From: Opitutia bacterium
Lineage (GTDB): Bacteria > Verrucomicrobiota > Verrucomicrobiia > Opitutales > Opitutaceae
Direction: 5' to 3'
DNA length: 64,000 nt
Assembly (NCBI GenBank): GCA_947453695.1
Contig: CANGHW010000017.1
Location: forward strand, 1-64,000
Part shown: piece after piece, positions 35,872-43,913 of the stretch
How positions within the stretch are numbered: the stretch's first letter is position 1
Layout: each line of letters starts with the position of its first letter
Made by a program: the position numbers and the translations under genes
The notes under the pieces: generated by a model
What the model was told of the DNA's origin: nothing
What the model saw: only the letters and a program-made list of their open reading frames with translations
Database searches by the model: none

Positions 35872-37038
35872 ATGGATTCCGCCGCGCTTCGCGACCTCCT
35901 TATCTCCTGGGCCAACATCAATTCCGGCTCCGATAACTTCCCCGGCCTCGACCGCATGCGTGCGGCCCTCGCCGCCGAGTTCGCCACGCTCCCCGGCGCC
36001 ACCGTCGAGCACCTGCCGCTCGCCGACACGCCCGCCCAAGCCCTGCGCATCCGCGTCCGTCCCACCGCGCCCGTCCAACTCCTTTTCTCCGGCCACTACG
36101 ACACCGTCTACGAGGCCGACCACCCGTTCCAGCGCTGCACGCTCCTCGATGAGCGCACGCTCCGCGGTCCCGGCGTCTCCGATATGAAGGGCGGCCTCGT
36201 TGTCATGCTCGCCGCCCTCCGCGAATTCGAGCGCACCTCGTCCCACACCGCGCAACTCGGCTACGAGGTCCTCCTCACGCCCGACGAAGAGATCGGCTCC
36301 TTCGGCAGCGGCGCGCTCTTTGCCGCCGCCGGTGCCTCACGAAAGTTCGCCCTCGGCTTGGTCTTCGAACCCGCCCGCCCCAACGGCGATCTCGTTCACT
36401 CCCGCAAGGGCACCGGCAACTTCGTTGTCACCTGCACCGGTCGCGCCGCCCATGCCGCCAGCCCGACCCGCGCCGGCCGCAACGCCATTGCCGCCCTCGC
36501 CGAATTCCTTGTCGGCGCCCACCGCGTCCCCGACGAACTCCCCGGTGTTATGCTCAATATCGGCAACATCCGCGGCGGCGGCCCCGCCACCAATGTCGTG
36601 CCCGATTTCGCCGAAGCGAAACTCGATCTCCGCGTCACCCGCCTGGCCGATCGCGATCCGTTCATCGCCCGCCTCCTCGCCCTCGCCGCTCCCATCAACC
36701 AGCGCGACGGCCTCCATCTCGCCCTCACCGGCGCGTTCAACCGTCCCCCGTTTGAAAGCGGCCCCGTCGAAGCTGTCGCCCTCGCGGCCTGGCAAACGTC
36801 CGCGCGCGAACTCGGCCTCGCTCCCTTCACTTCCGTCCACACCGGCGGCGCCAGTGACGCCAACAACCTCGCCGCCGCCGGCCTGCCCTGCCTCGACGCC
36901 CTCGGCCCCCTCGGAGACAAGCTCCACAGCGCGGAGGAATTCGTCGTCCTCCCTACCCTCGCCGAACGCGCTCTCCTCTGCGCCCGCGTCCTAGCCAAGT
37001 TCGCCTCTGGCGAAGTGAAACTCCCACCCGTGCCATGA
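35872..37038 (+). CDS. M20-family metallopeptidase/hydrolase
   Basis: 388 residues. Zinc ligands in the order expected for the family: His75 in SGHYDTV (with Asp77), Asp104 in GVSDMKGG, catalytic Glu139 and Glu140 in PDEEIGS, Glu166 in VFEPA, and a distal His in DKLHSAEEF. A dimerisation domain sits between (HSRKGTGNFVVTCTGRAAHA). The sequence fits the ArgE/DapE/CPG2 group; glutamate carboxypeptidase-like activity is likely. No signal peptide, so it is cytoplasmic. The TGA overlaps the next ATG (ATGA), coupling it to the serine hydrolase gene. Confidence 0.93.
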   Translation: MDSAALRDLLISWANINSGSDNFPGLDRMRAALAAEFATLPGATVEHLPLADTPAQALRIRVRPTAPVQLLFSGHYDTVYEADHPFQRCTLLDERTLRGPGVSDMKGGLVVMLAALREFERTSSHTAQLGYEVLLTPDEEIGSFGSGALFAAAGASRKFALGLVFEPARPNGDLVHSRKGTGNFVVTCTGRAAHAASPTRAGRNAIAALAEFLVGAHRVPDELPGVMLNIGNIRGGGPATNVVPDFAEAKLDLRVTRLADRDPFIARLLALAAPINQRDGLHLALTGAFNRPPFESGPVEAVALAAWQTSARELGLAPFTSVHTGGASDANNLAAAGLPCLDALGPLGDKLHSAEEFVVLPTLAERALLCARVLAKFASGEVKLPPVP

Positions 37039-38024
37039 GCATCCGCGCCATCACAATCGCTGTGGGGCAGGCTTTACGCCTGCCATTCGACTCCCGTCCG
37101 GCTGGCCTCGCCCACGCCGCCTTCGCCCTCTCGCTCGCTTTCCTCGCCACCGCCGTGTCCTTCGCCGCCGCCCCGTCCCCTGCCCTCCAGCCTCTCGTCG
37201 ACCGCGCGGTCGCGATCACGCTCGAAAAATTCTCCGCGCAAAAACTCCTTCCCACCCAACTCGCCGTCACCGTCGTCGATCTCTCCGCCCCCGCCACCCC
37301 GCGCCAGGCGTCCTACCGTGGCGACGTCCCGATTTATCCCGCGAGCGTAATCAAATTATTCTACCTTGCCGCGGCCCACCGCTGGATGGAGGACGGCAAA
37401 CTCACCGACACTCCCGAACTGCGCCGCGCGATGCAGGACATGATCGTCGACTCCTCCAACGACGCCACCCACTACGTCATCGATCTCCTTACCGGCACCA
37501 CGAGCGGACCCGAACTCTCGCCCACCGAGATCAAGACGTGGTTCGAGCAGCGCAGCGTCGTCACCCGCTACTTCGCCTCCCTCGGCTACACCGGCGTCAT
37601 CGCCAGCAAGAAACCCTGGGGCGACGGCCCCTACGGCCGCGAGAAGCAGGCGATCAGCCTCTTCGAACCGAAGCGCAACATGCTCACCACTGAGGCCACC
37701 GCGCGCCTCTTCACCGAGATCGCCACCGGCCGCTGCGTCACCGCCGCCCGCAGCGCCGAGATGATGAAGCTCCTCGCACGTGACCCCCAAACCACCGATG
37801 CCGACCCCGACAATCAGGCCAAATTCACCGGCCCCGTCCTCCCACCCGGAGCCAAACTCTGGTCCAAAGCCGGCTGGACCAGTCAGACCCGCCACGACTC
37901 CGCCTATATCGAACTCCCCAACGGCGCGAAACTCCTCCTCGTAATCTACACCACCGACCACGCCGCCGAGCGCACGATCATCCACACCGCCGCCCGCGTG
38001 ATCGTCGACGCCTTCGCGAAGTAG
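37035..38024 (+). CDS. secreted serine hydrolase of the class A beta-lactamase fold
   Basis: 329 residues from the ATG at 37035 within an ATGA overlap. The leader region (to about residue 46, cleavage near VSFAAA) is longer than normal because a REP-like sequence is inserted in codons 9-17 (peptide GQALRLPFDSRPAGLAHA). SxxK is Ser104-Val-Ile-Lys107 (YPASVIKLFYL), followed by DSSNDATHY (SxN) and a late SKAGWTS in place of KTG. The domain matches the beta-lactamase-related enzyme family (PF13354). It may be a peptidoglycan or small-molecule hydrolase rather than a resistance enzyme. The TAG stop lies in a GTAG-hairpin. Confidence 0.87.
   Translation: MSIRAITIAVGQALRLPFDSRPAGLAHAAFALSLAFLATAVSFAAAPSPALQPLVDRAVAITLEKFSAQKLLPTQLAVTVVDLSAPATPRQASYRGDVPIYPASVIKLFYLAAAHRWMEDGKLTDTPELRRAMQDMIVDSSNDATHYVIDLLTGTTSGPELSPTEIKTWFEQRSVVTRYFASLGYTGVIASKKPWGDGPYGREKQAISLFEPKRNMLTTEATARLFTEIATGRCVTAARSAEMMKLLARDPQTTDADPDNQAKFTGPVLPPGAKLWSKAGWTSQTRHDSAYIELPNGAKLLLVIYTTDHAAERTIIHTAARVIVDAFAK
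37061..37084. repeat. REP-like hairpin inside a coding sequence
   Basis: TGTGG followed by GGCAGGC, loop TTTAC, GCCTGCC (37066-37084), a perfect 7-bp stem. It lies in codons 9-17 of the serine hydrolase gene, extending the signal peptide n-region. The design matches the intergenic GTAG-hairpins. Confidence 0.6.
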
Positions 38025-38044
38025 CCGCGCCGGTTAGGGCGCGG
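38021..38044. repeat. GTAG-hairpin (REP-like), copy overlapping a stop codon
   Basis: GTAG (38021-38024) contains the TAG stop of the serine hydrolase gene. CCGCGCC (38025-38031), loop GGTTAG, GGCGCGG (38038-38044) complete a 7-bp stem. Confidence 0.65.
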
Positions 38045-38150
38045 ACGCCACCGCAAATTCTCGAAAATTTTCCACTTCCCCCGCCCGCCTCCGTCCCCTA
38101 CGTCATCCCGCCAGTTTGCCTTTTCCCGCTTAATCCAAACCCTTCTATCC

Positions 38151-38873
38151 ATGTTCGAAGCCAATCCTACCATTCGTCGTCTCCCGCAGGCCCACGCCGT
38201 GGGCGACACCCTCACGTTTAATGGCGTGATCAACCGCACGGGTGTGCTGCTGCTCACCACCGGCATCACCTTCGCCCTCACTTGGAAGGGCCTCCAATCC
38301 GGCGACATTCCAGTCGGTGCCGGCATGGTCGGCTCCATCCTCGGCCTAATCCTCGCGCTCGTGATCGTGTTCACCCGCGCAACCAACCCGATCCTCATCG
38401 GCTCCTACGCCGTCGCCCAGGGTCTCGCCCTCGGCACCATCAGCTACTTCGCGAATCTCCGCTATCCCGGTATCGCGCTCCAGGCCGCCGCCGGCACCAT
38501 TGGCTGCTTCTCGGTCGTGCTCTGGCTTTACTCGGTGAAGGTCCTGCGCGCCACGCCGCTTTTCGTGAAGGTCATCACCGCCGCGATGCTCGGCATCATG
38601 CTCCTCTTCATCGTCGACCTCGTCGCCAGCCTCTTCGGCTACGAACTCGGCCTCGTTCGCGGCTCCTCCATGCTGGCCATCGGCATCAGCGGAGCGATCG
38701 TCCTCGTCGCCGCTCTCTGCTTCGTGATCGACTTCGCCGCCATCGAAGAAGCCATCGAGCAAGGCGCCGAAGCCAAGCAGGGCTGGCACTTCGCCTTCAC
38801 CCTCCTCCTCGGCTTGATCTGGCTCTACATCTCGATCCTCCGCTTCCTGATGAACCTCCGCGGCCGCGACTGA
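38151..38873 (+). CDS. Bax inhibitor-1 (BI-1/YccA) family membrane protein
   Basis: 240 residues with seven transmembrane segments after a short cytoplasmic N-terminus (about residues 23-232). FATRANP-like region and the closing RFLMNLRGRD match the BI-1/YccA family, as does the conserved FVIDFAAIEEAIEQGA segment in the last third. These proteins conduct calcium or modulate membrane proteases such as FtsH. It stands alone and has its own downstream terminator. Confidence 0.92.
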   Translation: MFEANPTIRRLPQAHAVGDTLTFNGVINRTGVLLLTTGITFALTWKGLQSGDIPVGAGMVGSILGLILALVIVFTRATNPILIGSYAVAQGLALGTISYFANLRYPGIALQAAAGTIGCFSVVLWLYSVKVLRATPLFVKVITAAMLGIMLLFIVDLVASLFGYELGLVRGSSMLAIGISGAIVLVAALCFVIDFAAIEEAIEQGAEAKQGWHFAFTLLLGLIWLYISILRFLMNLRGRD

Positions 38874-38900
38874 GTTCGCTCCGCCTGCCTTTTCTCCCGA

Positions 38901-38929
38901 CGCCGCGCCTCACCGCGCGGCGTTTTTTT
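38901..38929 (+). terminator. intrinsic terminator of the BI-1 family gene
   Basis: Stem CGCCGCGC (38901-38908) and GCGCGGCG (38915-38922), loop CTCACC, then seven T. It lies 27 bases after the stop codon. Confidence 0.9.
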
Positions 38930-38944
38930 GTGCCCGTTCACCGG

Positions 38945-40474
38945 TCACTTGCCCGCAAACCCCGCCAACAGCACCGCCAGCTCATCCAAATCATCCCGCG
39001 CCGGGCGGCCGAGCACCGGGATGCTACGGTTCAACATCGCTGCAAACACCAGCCGCTCACCGGCCGCCGTCGTCAGGTAGCCCGAGAGGGAATTTGCATA
39101 CCGCAGCGTGCCCGTCTTCGCGTGCACTTTGCCTTCCGCGGGCGTGCCTTTCATCCGGCGCCGCAGCGTGCCATCTACCCCCGCCACTGGCAGCCCCGCC
39201 TCATAGGCTTTCCCTTCCGGATGCTTCGCCATGTAGGTCAGCAGCGCCACGGTCGCATTCGCGGTCGCGAGATTGTTGCGCGACAAACCGGAGCCTTCCT
39301 CGAAGCGCACTTCGTCAGCAGGCAAGCCCCGCTTCTTCAAAAACTCCTGCAGCGCGCCCACCCCGAGTTCCTCCGAGGTCCGCCGCGCCGGCGTCTCCGG
39401 TCCCCTGCTCATCTCGCCGACGTGGTTGAAGATCATGTTGGTCTCCAGATTCTGCGATGGCTTCATAAACGCCGCGACCAGATCGCGCAGCGGCGGCGAG
39501 GTGATTTCGCCGAGCTTCGCTCCCGCCGTCGTGTCCGGCGCGGCCTCCGGCCAGCGCACTCCCCGGGCTAGTCCGTCGACGGCGATCCCCGCCCGCACCA
39601 GCTCCGCCTTCAACGCCGCGGCAAACCACGACGCCGGCTTCGGCACCGTCGCCTCGGTGATCGCCGGCTTCTCGCCCAGCGGCATCTCGCCAAAAATATG
39701 GACTACATTTTCGCCGATCAGCCGCGTCACGTCGATCCGCCGCACGCCTCCTTTCGCCACGGTCTTCACCCGGTTGTCGAGCACGAGTCCGGTGTGCGGC
39801 TCGATGATAGTCACCTCGGCCGCCGCTCCTTCGCGCGCACCCGGCGCCACGCGGATCTCCGCGTAATTATCCTCGAGCGAGATCGCCGAAACTTCCGCAC
39901 CGTAGTCGTCGTTGAGATCGTCCGCCGTCCAGCCTGCGCCTTGGGGCACTCCCCGAAACCACGTCGCATCCGCCACGATATCGCCCGCCACGCGCTTGAC
40001 ACCCGCGTTGCGCAACACCGCCACGAACGGCGCAAATAGATCCGCGAATGTTCCCTTGCTGCCTCGCGAGTGCCAGCTCGGGTCGCCGCGCCCCGCCACC
40101 ACCACGTCACCGCGCAGCACGCCGTCGCTCCCCGGCTTTGCCGTGCCCATGACCGGCGTCACGATGCGGTAGTCTCCGCCCAGGCGATCGAGCGCCATCG
40201 CGCCCGCGTAGAGTTTGCAGTTCGACGCCGGACTCAGCAGCCGGTCCGCGTGGTGCTCGAACCACACGCGCCCCGTGTCGAGCGACGCGATCTTCACGCC
40301 CCACAGCGCGCCCCCCTGCCGCGGCTGGTTAACCTGCTGGTCGAGCCGCGCTTGGAGTTCGGCGAGCGTCTTCGGCGCTGGCTCGCGCACCGGCAGCTCC
40401 GCGCCTTGGACCAAAACCAAAATCGAGCAGGCGAGCAGGGGCGCGACGACGCGCAAGCGGAGGAATAAGCTCAT
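38945..40474 (-). CDS. dacB: D-alanyl-D-alanine carboxypeptidase/endopeptidase, PBP4 (S13) type
   Basis: 509 residues from the ATG at 40474, which opens a signal peptide (MSLFLRLRVVAPLLACSIL); the open frame upstream overlaps the divergent sulfatase. The catalytic triad of S13 is present: SxxK with Ser84 and Lys87 in SPASNCK, SxN in GSGLSRNNLA, and KTG in AKTGTLRY. The large insert between the first two motifs is typical of PBP4. Expected to cleave peptide crosslinks in periplasmic peptidoglycan. Symbol given by family resemblance. Confidence 0.92.
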   Translation of the reverse strand: MSLFLRLRVVAPLLACSILVLVQGAELPVREPAPKTLAELQARLDQQVNQPRQGGALWGVKIASLDTGRVWFEHHADRLLSPASNCKLYAGAMALDRLGGDYRIVTPVMGTAKPGSDGVLRGDVVVAGRGDPSWHSRGSKGTFADLFAPFVAVLRNAGVKRVAGDIVADATWFRGVPQGAGWTADDLNDDYGAEVSAISLEDNYAEIRVAPGAREGAAAEVTIIEPHTGLVLDNRVKTVAKGGVRRIDVTRLIGENVVHIFGEMPLGEKPAITEATVPKPASWFAAALKAELVRAGIAVDGLARGVRWPEAAPDTTAGAKLGEITSPPLRDLVAAFMKPSQNLETNMIFNHVGEMSRGPETPARRTSEELGVGALQEFLKKRGLPADEVRFEEGSGLSRNNLATANATVALLTYMAKHPEGKAYEAGLPVAGVDGTLRRRMKGTPAEGKVHAKTGTLRYANSLSGYLTTAAGERLVFAAMLNRSIPVLGRPARDDLDELAVLLAGFAGK

Positions 40475-40574
40475 GGCGTTAAGCCCGCAACGTGCCGCCC
40501 CGCCTCCCGGAGCGCAATCGCGGATCTGCTCGCCGCGCTTGCCGCTCCACCGCCACCTCCCCACCGTCAATGGC

Positions 40575-42224
40575 GTGAATCCTCTACCCCGGTTCTTCTC
40601 TCTCGTCGTCCTCCTCGGCGCCACGCTGTCAAGCCTCCACGCCGCCGCCGACCCCCGCCTCAACATTCTCTTTCTCTTCGCCGATGATTGGGGCCGCTAC
40701 GCCAGCGCCTACCGCGGCCTCGACGGCCGCCCCACCGTCAACGATCTCATCGAGACGCCCCACATCGACCGCGTCGCCCGCGAAGGCGCCGTCTTCCGCC
40801 ACGCCTTCGTCAACGCCCCAAGCTGCACGCCCTGCCGCAGCTCGCTCCTCTCCGGCCGCTACTTTTTCCAGACCGGCCGCGGCGCCATTCTCAACGGCGC
40901 CGTCTGGGACGAGACAATTCCCTCCTTTCCGTTGCTGCTCCGCGACGCCGGCTACCACATCGGTAAGAGTTTCAAGGTCTGGAGCCCCGGCACTCCTGCC
41001 GACGCCCCGTTCGGCGGCCAAGCCTACGCCTTCCAGCAGGCCGGCAACACCTGCAACAACTTCTCCGAGACTGTCACCGCCGCCGTCGAGCGCGGCGAAA
41101 CCGTCGCCGCCGCCCGCGCCAAAATTATCGCCGAGGTCCGCGCCAATTTCGACACCTTCCTCGCCGCCCGCAAAGCCGGCGAGCCGTGGCACTACTTCTT
41201 CGGCCCCACCACCACCCACCGCACGTGGGTCAAGGGCAGTGGCAAAAAACTCTGGGGCCTCGAGCCCGACTCGCTGAAGGGTAAACTCCCCGCCTTTCTG
41301 CCCGATGTCCCCGAGGTCCGCGAGGACGTCGCCGACTACCTCGGCGAATGTCTCGCCATTGATGCCTACGTAGGCGCCCTCATGCAGCGGCTCACCGAGT
41401 CTGGCGAACTGGAAAAAACCGTCGTCGTCCTCAGCGGCGACCACGGCATGCCCGGCGTCACCAGCGGCAAGTGCAACCTCTACGACCACGGCATCTCCGT
41501 CCCGCTCGTCATCCGCTGGCCCGGCACCAAGCCCGGCCGCGTCATCGACGATCTCGTGCGCCTCCCCGATCTGATGCCCACCTTCCTCGACATCGGCGGC
41601 GTCAAGGTCCCGGAGAATCTCTACGGTCGCAGCCTCGCCCCCTTGCTAAAATCCGACCGCGCCGGCCTCATCGACCCGACCCGCGACTGGATCGTCGCCG
41701 GCCGTGAGCGCCACGTGGGCTCCGCCCGCGAGGGCAACTTGCCCTACCCGATGCGCTGCCTCCGCACGCCCGACTTCCTCTACATCCGTAATTTCATGCC
41801 GGACCGCTGGCCAATGGGCGCGCCGTTCGAGGCGGCCGCTCCATCGCCGAACCTCGCCCGCATCGACGCCGACACCCGCGCCGCCTACGCCGACATGGAT
41901 GCCTCGCCCACCAAGACCTGGCTCATCGCCCACCAGCGCGACGCCCAATGGCAATGGCACGCCGATTTCGCCTTCGCAAAACGTCCAGCCGAGGAGCTCT
42001 ACGACCTCCGCCACGACCCCGACCAAATCAAGAACCTCGCCGCCGATCCCGCCTTCGCCGCGAAGAAAAGCGAACTCTCCGCGCGTCTCACCACTCTTCT
42101 CCGCGACGCTCAGGACCCGCGCGTGGTCGGCGACGGCGCGACGTTCGACCGCCCGCCGTTCAGCGATCCCGAACCCACCGCCCCCGCCGCCGGAAAGAAA
42201 AAGGGCAAGAAGTCCGTGGAATAA
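40575..42224 (+). CDS. secreted sulfatase (alkaline phosphatase superfamily)
   Basis: 549 residues from a GTG at 40575, chosen because it begins a signal peptide (MNPLPRFFSLVVLLGATLSSLHAAA); an ATG at 40473 is possible but lies on the divergent dacB start. Metal ligands Asp37-Asp38 in FADDWG. The sulfatase signature is C84-T-P-C-R88, the C-x-P-x-R needed for conversion of Cys84 to formylglycine, with Cys in place of the usual Ser/Ala at the fourth position. VVLSGDHGMPG and LYDHGISVPLVIRWPG complete the active site. The C-terminus ends in a lysine-rich tail (GKKKGKKSVE). Substrate probably sulfated polysaccharide. Confidence 0.92.
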   Translation: MNPLPRFFSLVVLLGATLSSLHAAADPRLNILFLFADDWGRYASAYRGLDGRPTVNDLIETPHIDRVAREGAVFRHAFVNAPSCTPCRSSLLSGRYFFQTGRGAILNGAVWDETIPSFPLLLRDAGYHIGKSFKVWSPGTPADAPFGGQAYAFQQAGNTCNNFSETVTAAVERGETVAAARAKIIAEVRANFDTFLAARKAGEPWHYFFGPTTTHRTWVKGSGKKLWGLEPDSLKGKLPAFLPDVPEVREDVADYLGECLAIDAYVGALMQRLTESGELEKTVVVLSGDHGMPGVTSGKCNLYDHGISVPLVIRWPGTKPGRVIDDLVRLPDLMPTFLDIGGVKVPENLYGRSLAPLLKSDRAGLIDPTRDWIVAGRERHVGSAREGNLPYPMRCLRTPDFLYIRNFMPDRWPMGAPFEAAAPSPNLARIDADTRAAYADMDASPTKTWLIAHQRDAQWQWHADFAFAKRPAEELYDLRHDPDQIKNLAADPAFAAKKSELSARLTTLLRDAQDPRVVGDGATFDRPPFSDPEPTAPAAGKKKGKKSVE

Positions 42225-42315
42225 TTCCCGCCGATTCCACGCCACGATCACGCCACCGCACTTGCGAAATCTCCGGCTCGCTGTTCTCTCGCGCCTCCAC
42301 CTCTACATCCCAACC

Positions 42316-42705
42316 ATGAAAAAACTCCTCCCCCTCCTCTTCGCCTTCGGTCTCATCACCGCCAGCGCCTCGGCCGCCGCCGCTCCCGCGTCCGCCCCGA
42401 AGTCCGTCATCCACTTCGTCACGGTCGCCTTCAAGGCCGATGCCAAACCCGAGCAGATCAAGGCCGCCCTCGACGGCGCCCAGGCCCTCCCCGGCCAATA
42501 TAAGGGCGTCACCCGCGTCTGGACCAAAGCCATCAAGGTCCAAAACGTCGCCGAGGCGAAGATCAAGAAGACCCACATCATCGCCATGGAGTTCGCTGAC
42601 GAAGCCGCCCTCAAAGGCTACGACGGCAGCGACGCGCAAAAGAAGTGGTATGAACTCTACCTCCCGATCCGGGAGTCGAGCACGACCTTCGACGTAACGA
42701 ACTAA
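42316..42705 (+). CDS. exported stress-responsive Dabb-domain protein
   Basis: 129 residues. Signal peptide MKKLLPLLFAFGLITASASA. The rest is a single Dabb (alpha/beta barrel dimer) domain: VIHFVTVAFKADAKPEQIKA, then GVTRVWTKAI, then HIIAMEFADEAALKGY and PIRESSTTFDV. Family role is often unclear (stress proteins, polyketide cyclase-like). Ninety-one bases after the sulfatase with a strong terminator behind it. Confidence 0.87.
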   Translation: MKKLLPLLFAFGLITASASAAAAPASAPKSVIHFVTVAFKADAKPEQIKAALDGAQALPGQYKGVTRVWTKAIKVQNVAEAKIKKTHIIAMEFADEAALKGYDGSDAQKKWYELYLPIRESSTTFDVTN

Positions 42706-42730
42706 GTTCGTCACTCACCCTTTCCTCCCC

Positions 42731-42759
42731 GGGCGGCCCTTCATCAGGCCGCCCTTTTT
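42731..42759 (+). terminator. intrinsic terminator of the Dabb gene
   Basis: Stem GGGCGGCC (42731-42738) and GGCCGCCC (42747-42754), 8-base loop, then TTTTT. Starts 25 bases after the stop. Confidence 0.9.
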
Positions 42760-42790
42760 GTTTCCACTCGCCCCGAAGCCGCGCGCGTCA

Positions 42791-42814
42791 GGTAGCTGCA
42801 CGTGTTAACGTGCG
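42791..42814. repeat. GTAG-hairpin (REP-like)
   Basis: GGTAGCT followed by GCACGT (42798-42803), loop GTTA, ACGTGC (42808-42813). It lies between the Dabb terminator and the end of the convergent metallo-beta-lactamase-fold gene. Confidence 0.55.
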
Positions 42815-42841
42815 GTGCGGCATCGTCACTGCGCCGCCCTC

Positions 42842-43690
42842 TCAAAACACATACCGCACACCCTGTCGCGTCCAACCCGCGAAACCCACGATATCCTGCG
42901 TCTCGTAGTCGTCCGAGTAGTGATAGAGGTGCATCTTCTCCTTCCACTTCGCCGGCAGCGTTTTCAAATCGGCCAGCGGGGTATGCACCGCGCCGGTGAA
43001 AAACTGCACGTCGTGGAAAATCACCTCCGCCTTGTCCGCGTAGACATCTAACAGGTCGGGGTCGAATCGCGTGTCACCCGACACCAGCACCCGCCCGTCG
43101 ATCATCAGGCCAAACGACACGAAACTCGACTGCCAGTCCGTCGCCGTCTCCGGCACGTGCTTCGTGCGAAACAGATCCAGTTGGATACCTTCGAAATTGA
43201 TCGTCCAGATTTCCCGCGGTTGTTGCGTCTTCCAGGTCGGGCGCACGACGTCGCAGTAATCCGAGAAACTCAATAACTGCCCGCGCCCCGCTTCCTCGTT
43301 CCACTCCAGCCCGCCGCGCAGTGAGCGGTCCCACAGGATTTCCTGATAGTGCTCGTTGATGATGCACGTCGGCTTGGGCCCGCCGTGCTTCACGCTGCCG
43401 TAGCGCCACGTGAGAAACATTTCCTCGATCCCGCCGATGTGGTCCGCGTGCGAGTGCGTTGGCAGAATATTGCGGATATCCGTCGGCTTTAGCCGCGCGG
43501 TCTGCAACAGCGCCAGCGGCCCGAGTGCACCGAAATCCACCAGCACATGCGCGTCGCCTTTGATGATAAGAAAATTGCTCTGCGCATGTCGCTTCGCCGC
43601 TGCGCTCCCGACCCCAATCCAGAACAGCTCCAACGCTCCGTCATTCTTCAATGCCAGTTTCCGATCCGCCGGCAGAGTCTCGATTTTCAT
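42842..43690 (-). CDS. metallo-beta-lactamase-fold hydrolase
   Basis: 282 residues. The zinc motif HxHxDH is H79-S-H81-A-D83-H84 (LPTHSHADHIGG), with VSGDTRFDPDLL supplying the bridging Asp and the late FHDVQ strand. No signal peptide. Similar proteins are RNase Z-like or phosphodiesterase-type hydrolases; the sequence does not show an RNase Z exosite arm. Cytoplasmic, substrate unknown. Confidence 0.9.
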   Translation of the reverse strand: MKIETLPADRKLALKNDGALELFWIGVGSAAAKRHAQSNFLIIKGDAHVLVDFGALGPLALLQTARLKPTDIRNILPTHSHADHIGGIEEMFLTWRYGSVKHGGPKPTCIINEHYQEILWDRSLRGGLEWNEEAGRGQLLSFSDYCDVVRPTWKTQQPREIWTINFEGIQLDLFRTKHVPETATDWQSSFVSFGLMIDGRVLVSGDTRFDPDLLDVYADKAEVIFHDVQFFTGAVHTPLADLKTLPAKWKEKMHLYHYSDDYETQDIVGFAGWTRQGVRYVF

Positions 43691-43913
43691 ACGTGTAGGA
43701 GTGTCACCATCCTAGCCCACGGCAAAAACACGTCCACTCTGGAGTGCCCCGGGAAAACTTTACCCGCTTTTCGAACTTCTCCGCTTGCGCCTCCTTCTCG
43801 CACCTTCGCCGCCCACGCCCAGCTTTCTCCTCGCCACGCCGCCCCCCTTTTCCCGTGATGCCGCATCCCCACCTGGGTCACTCAACCTCGGTCCTTCTCC
43901 ATCTCTTTCCCGC

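Noticed and set aside
40215-40574. Upstream extension of the sulfatase reading frame
   Set aside because: It overlaps the divergent dacB gene and shows no signal peptide; the GTG at 40575 fits a Sec leader.
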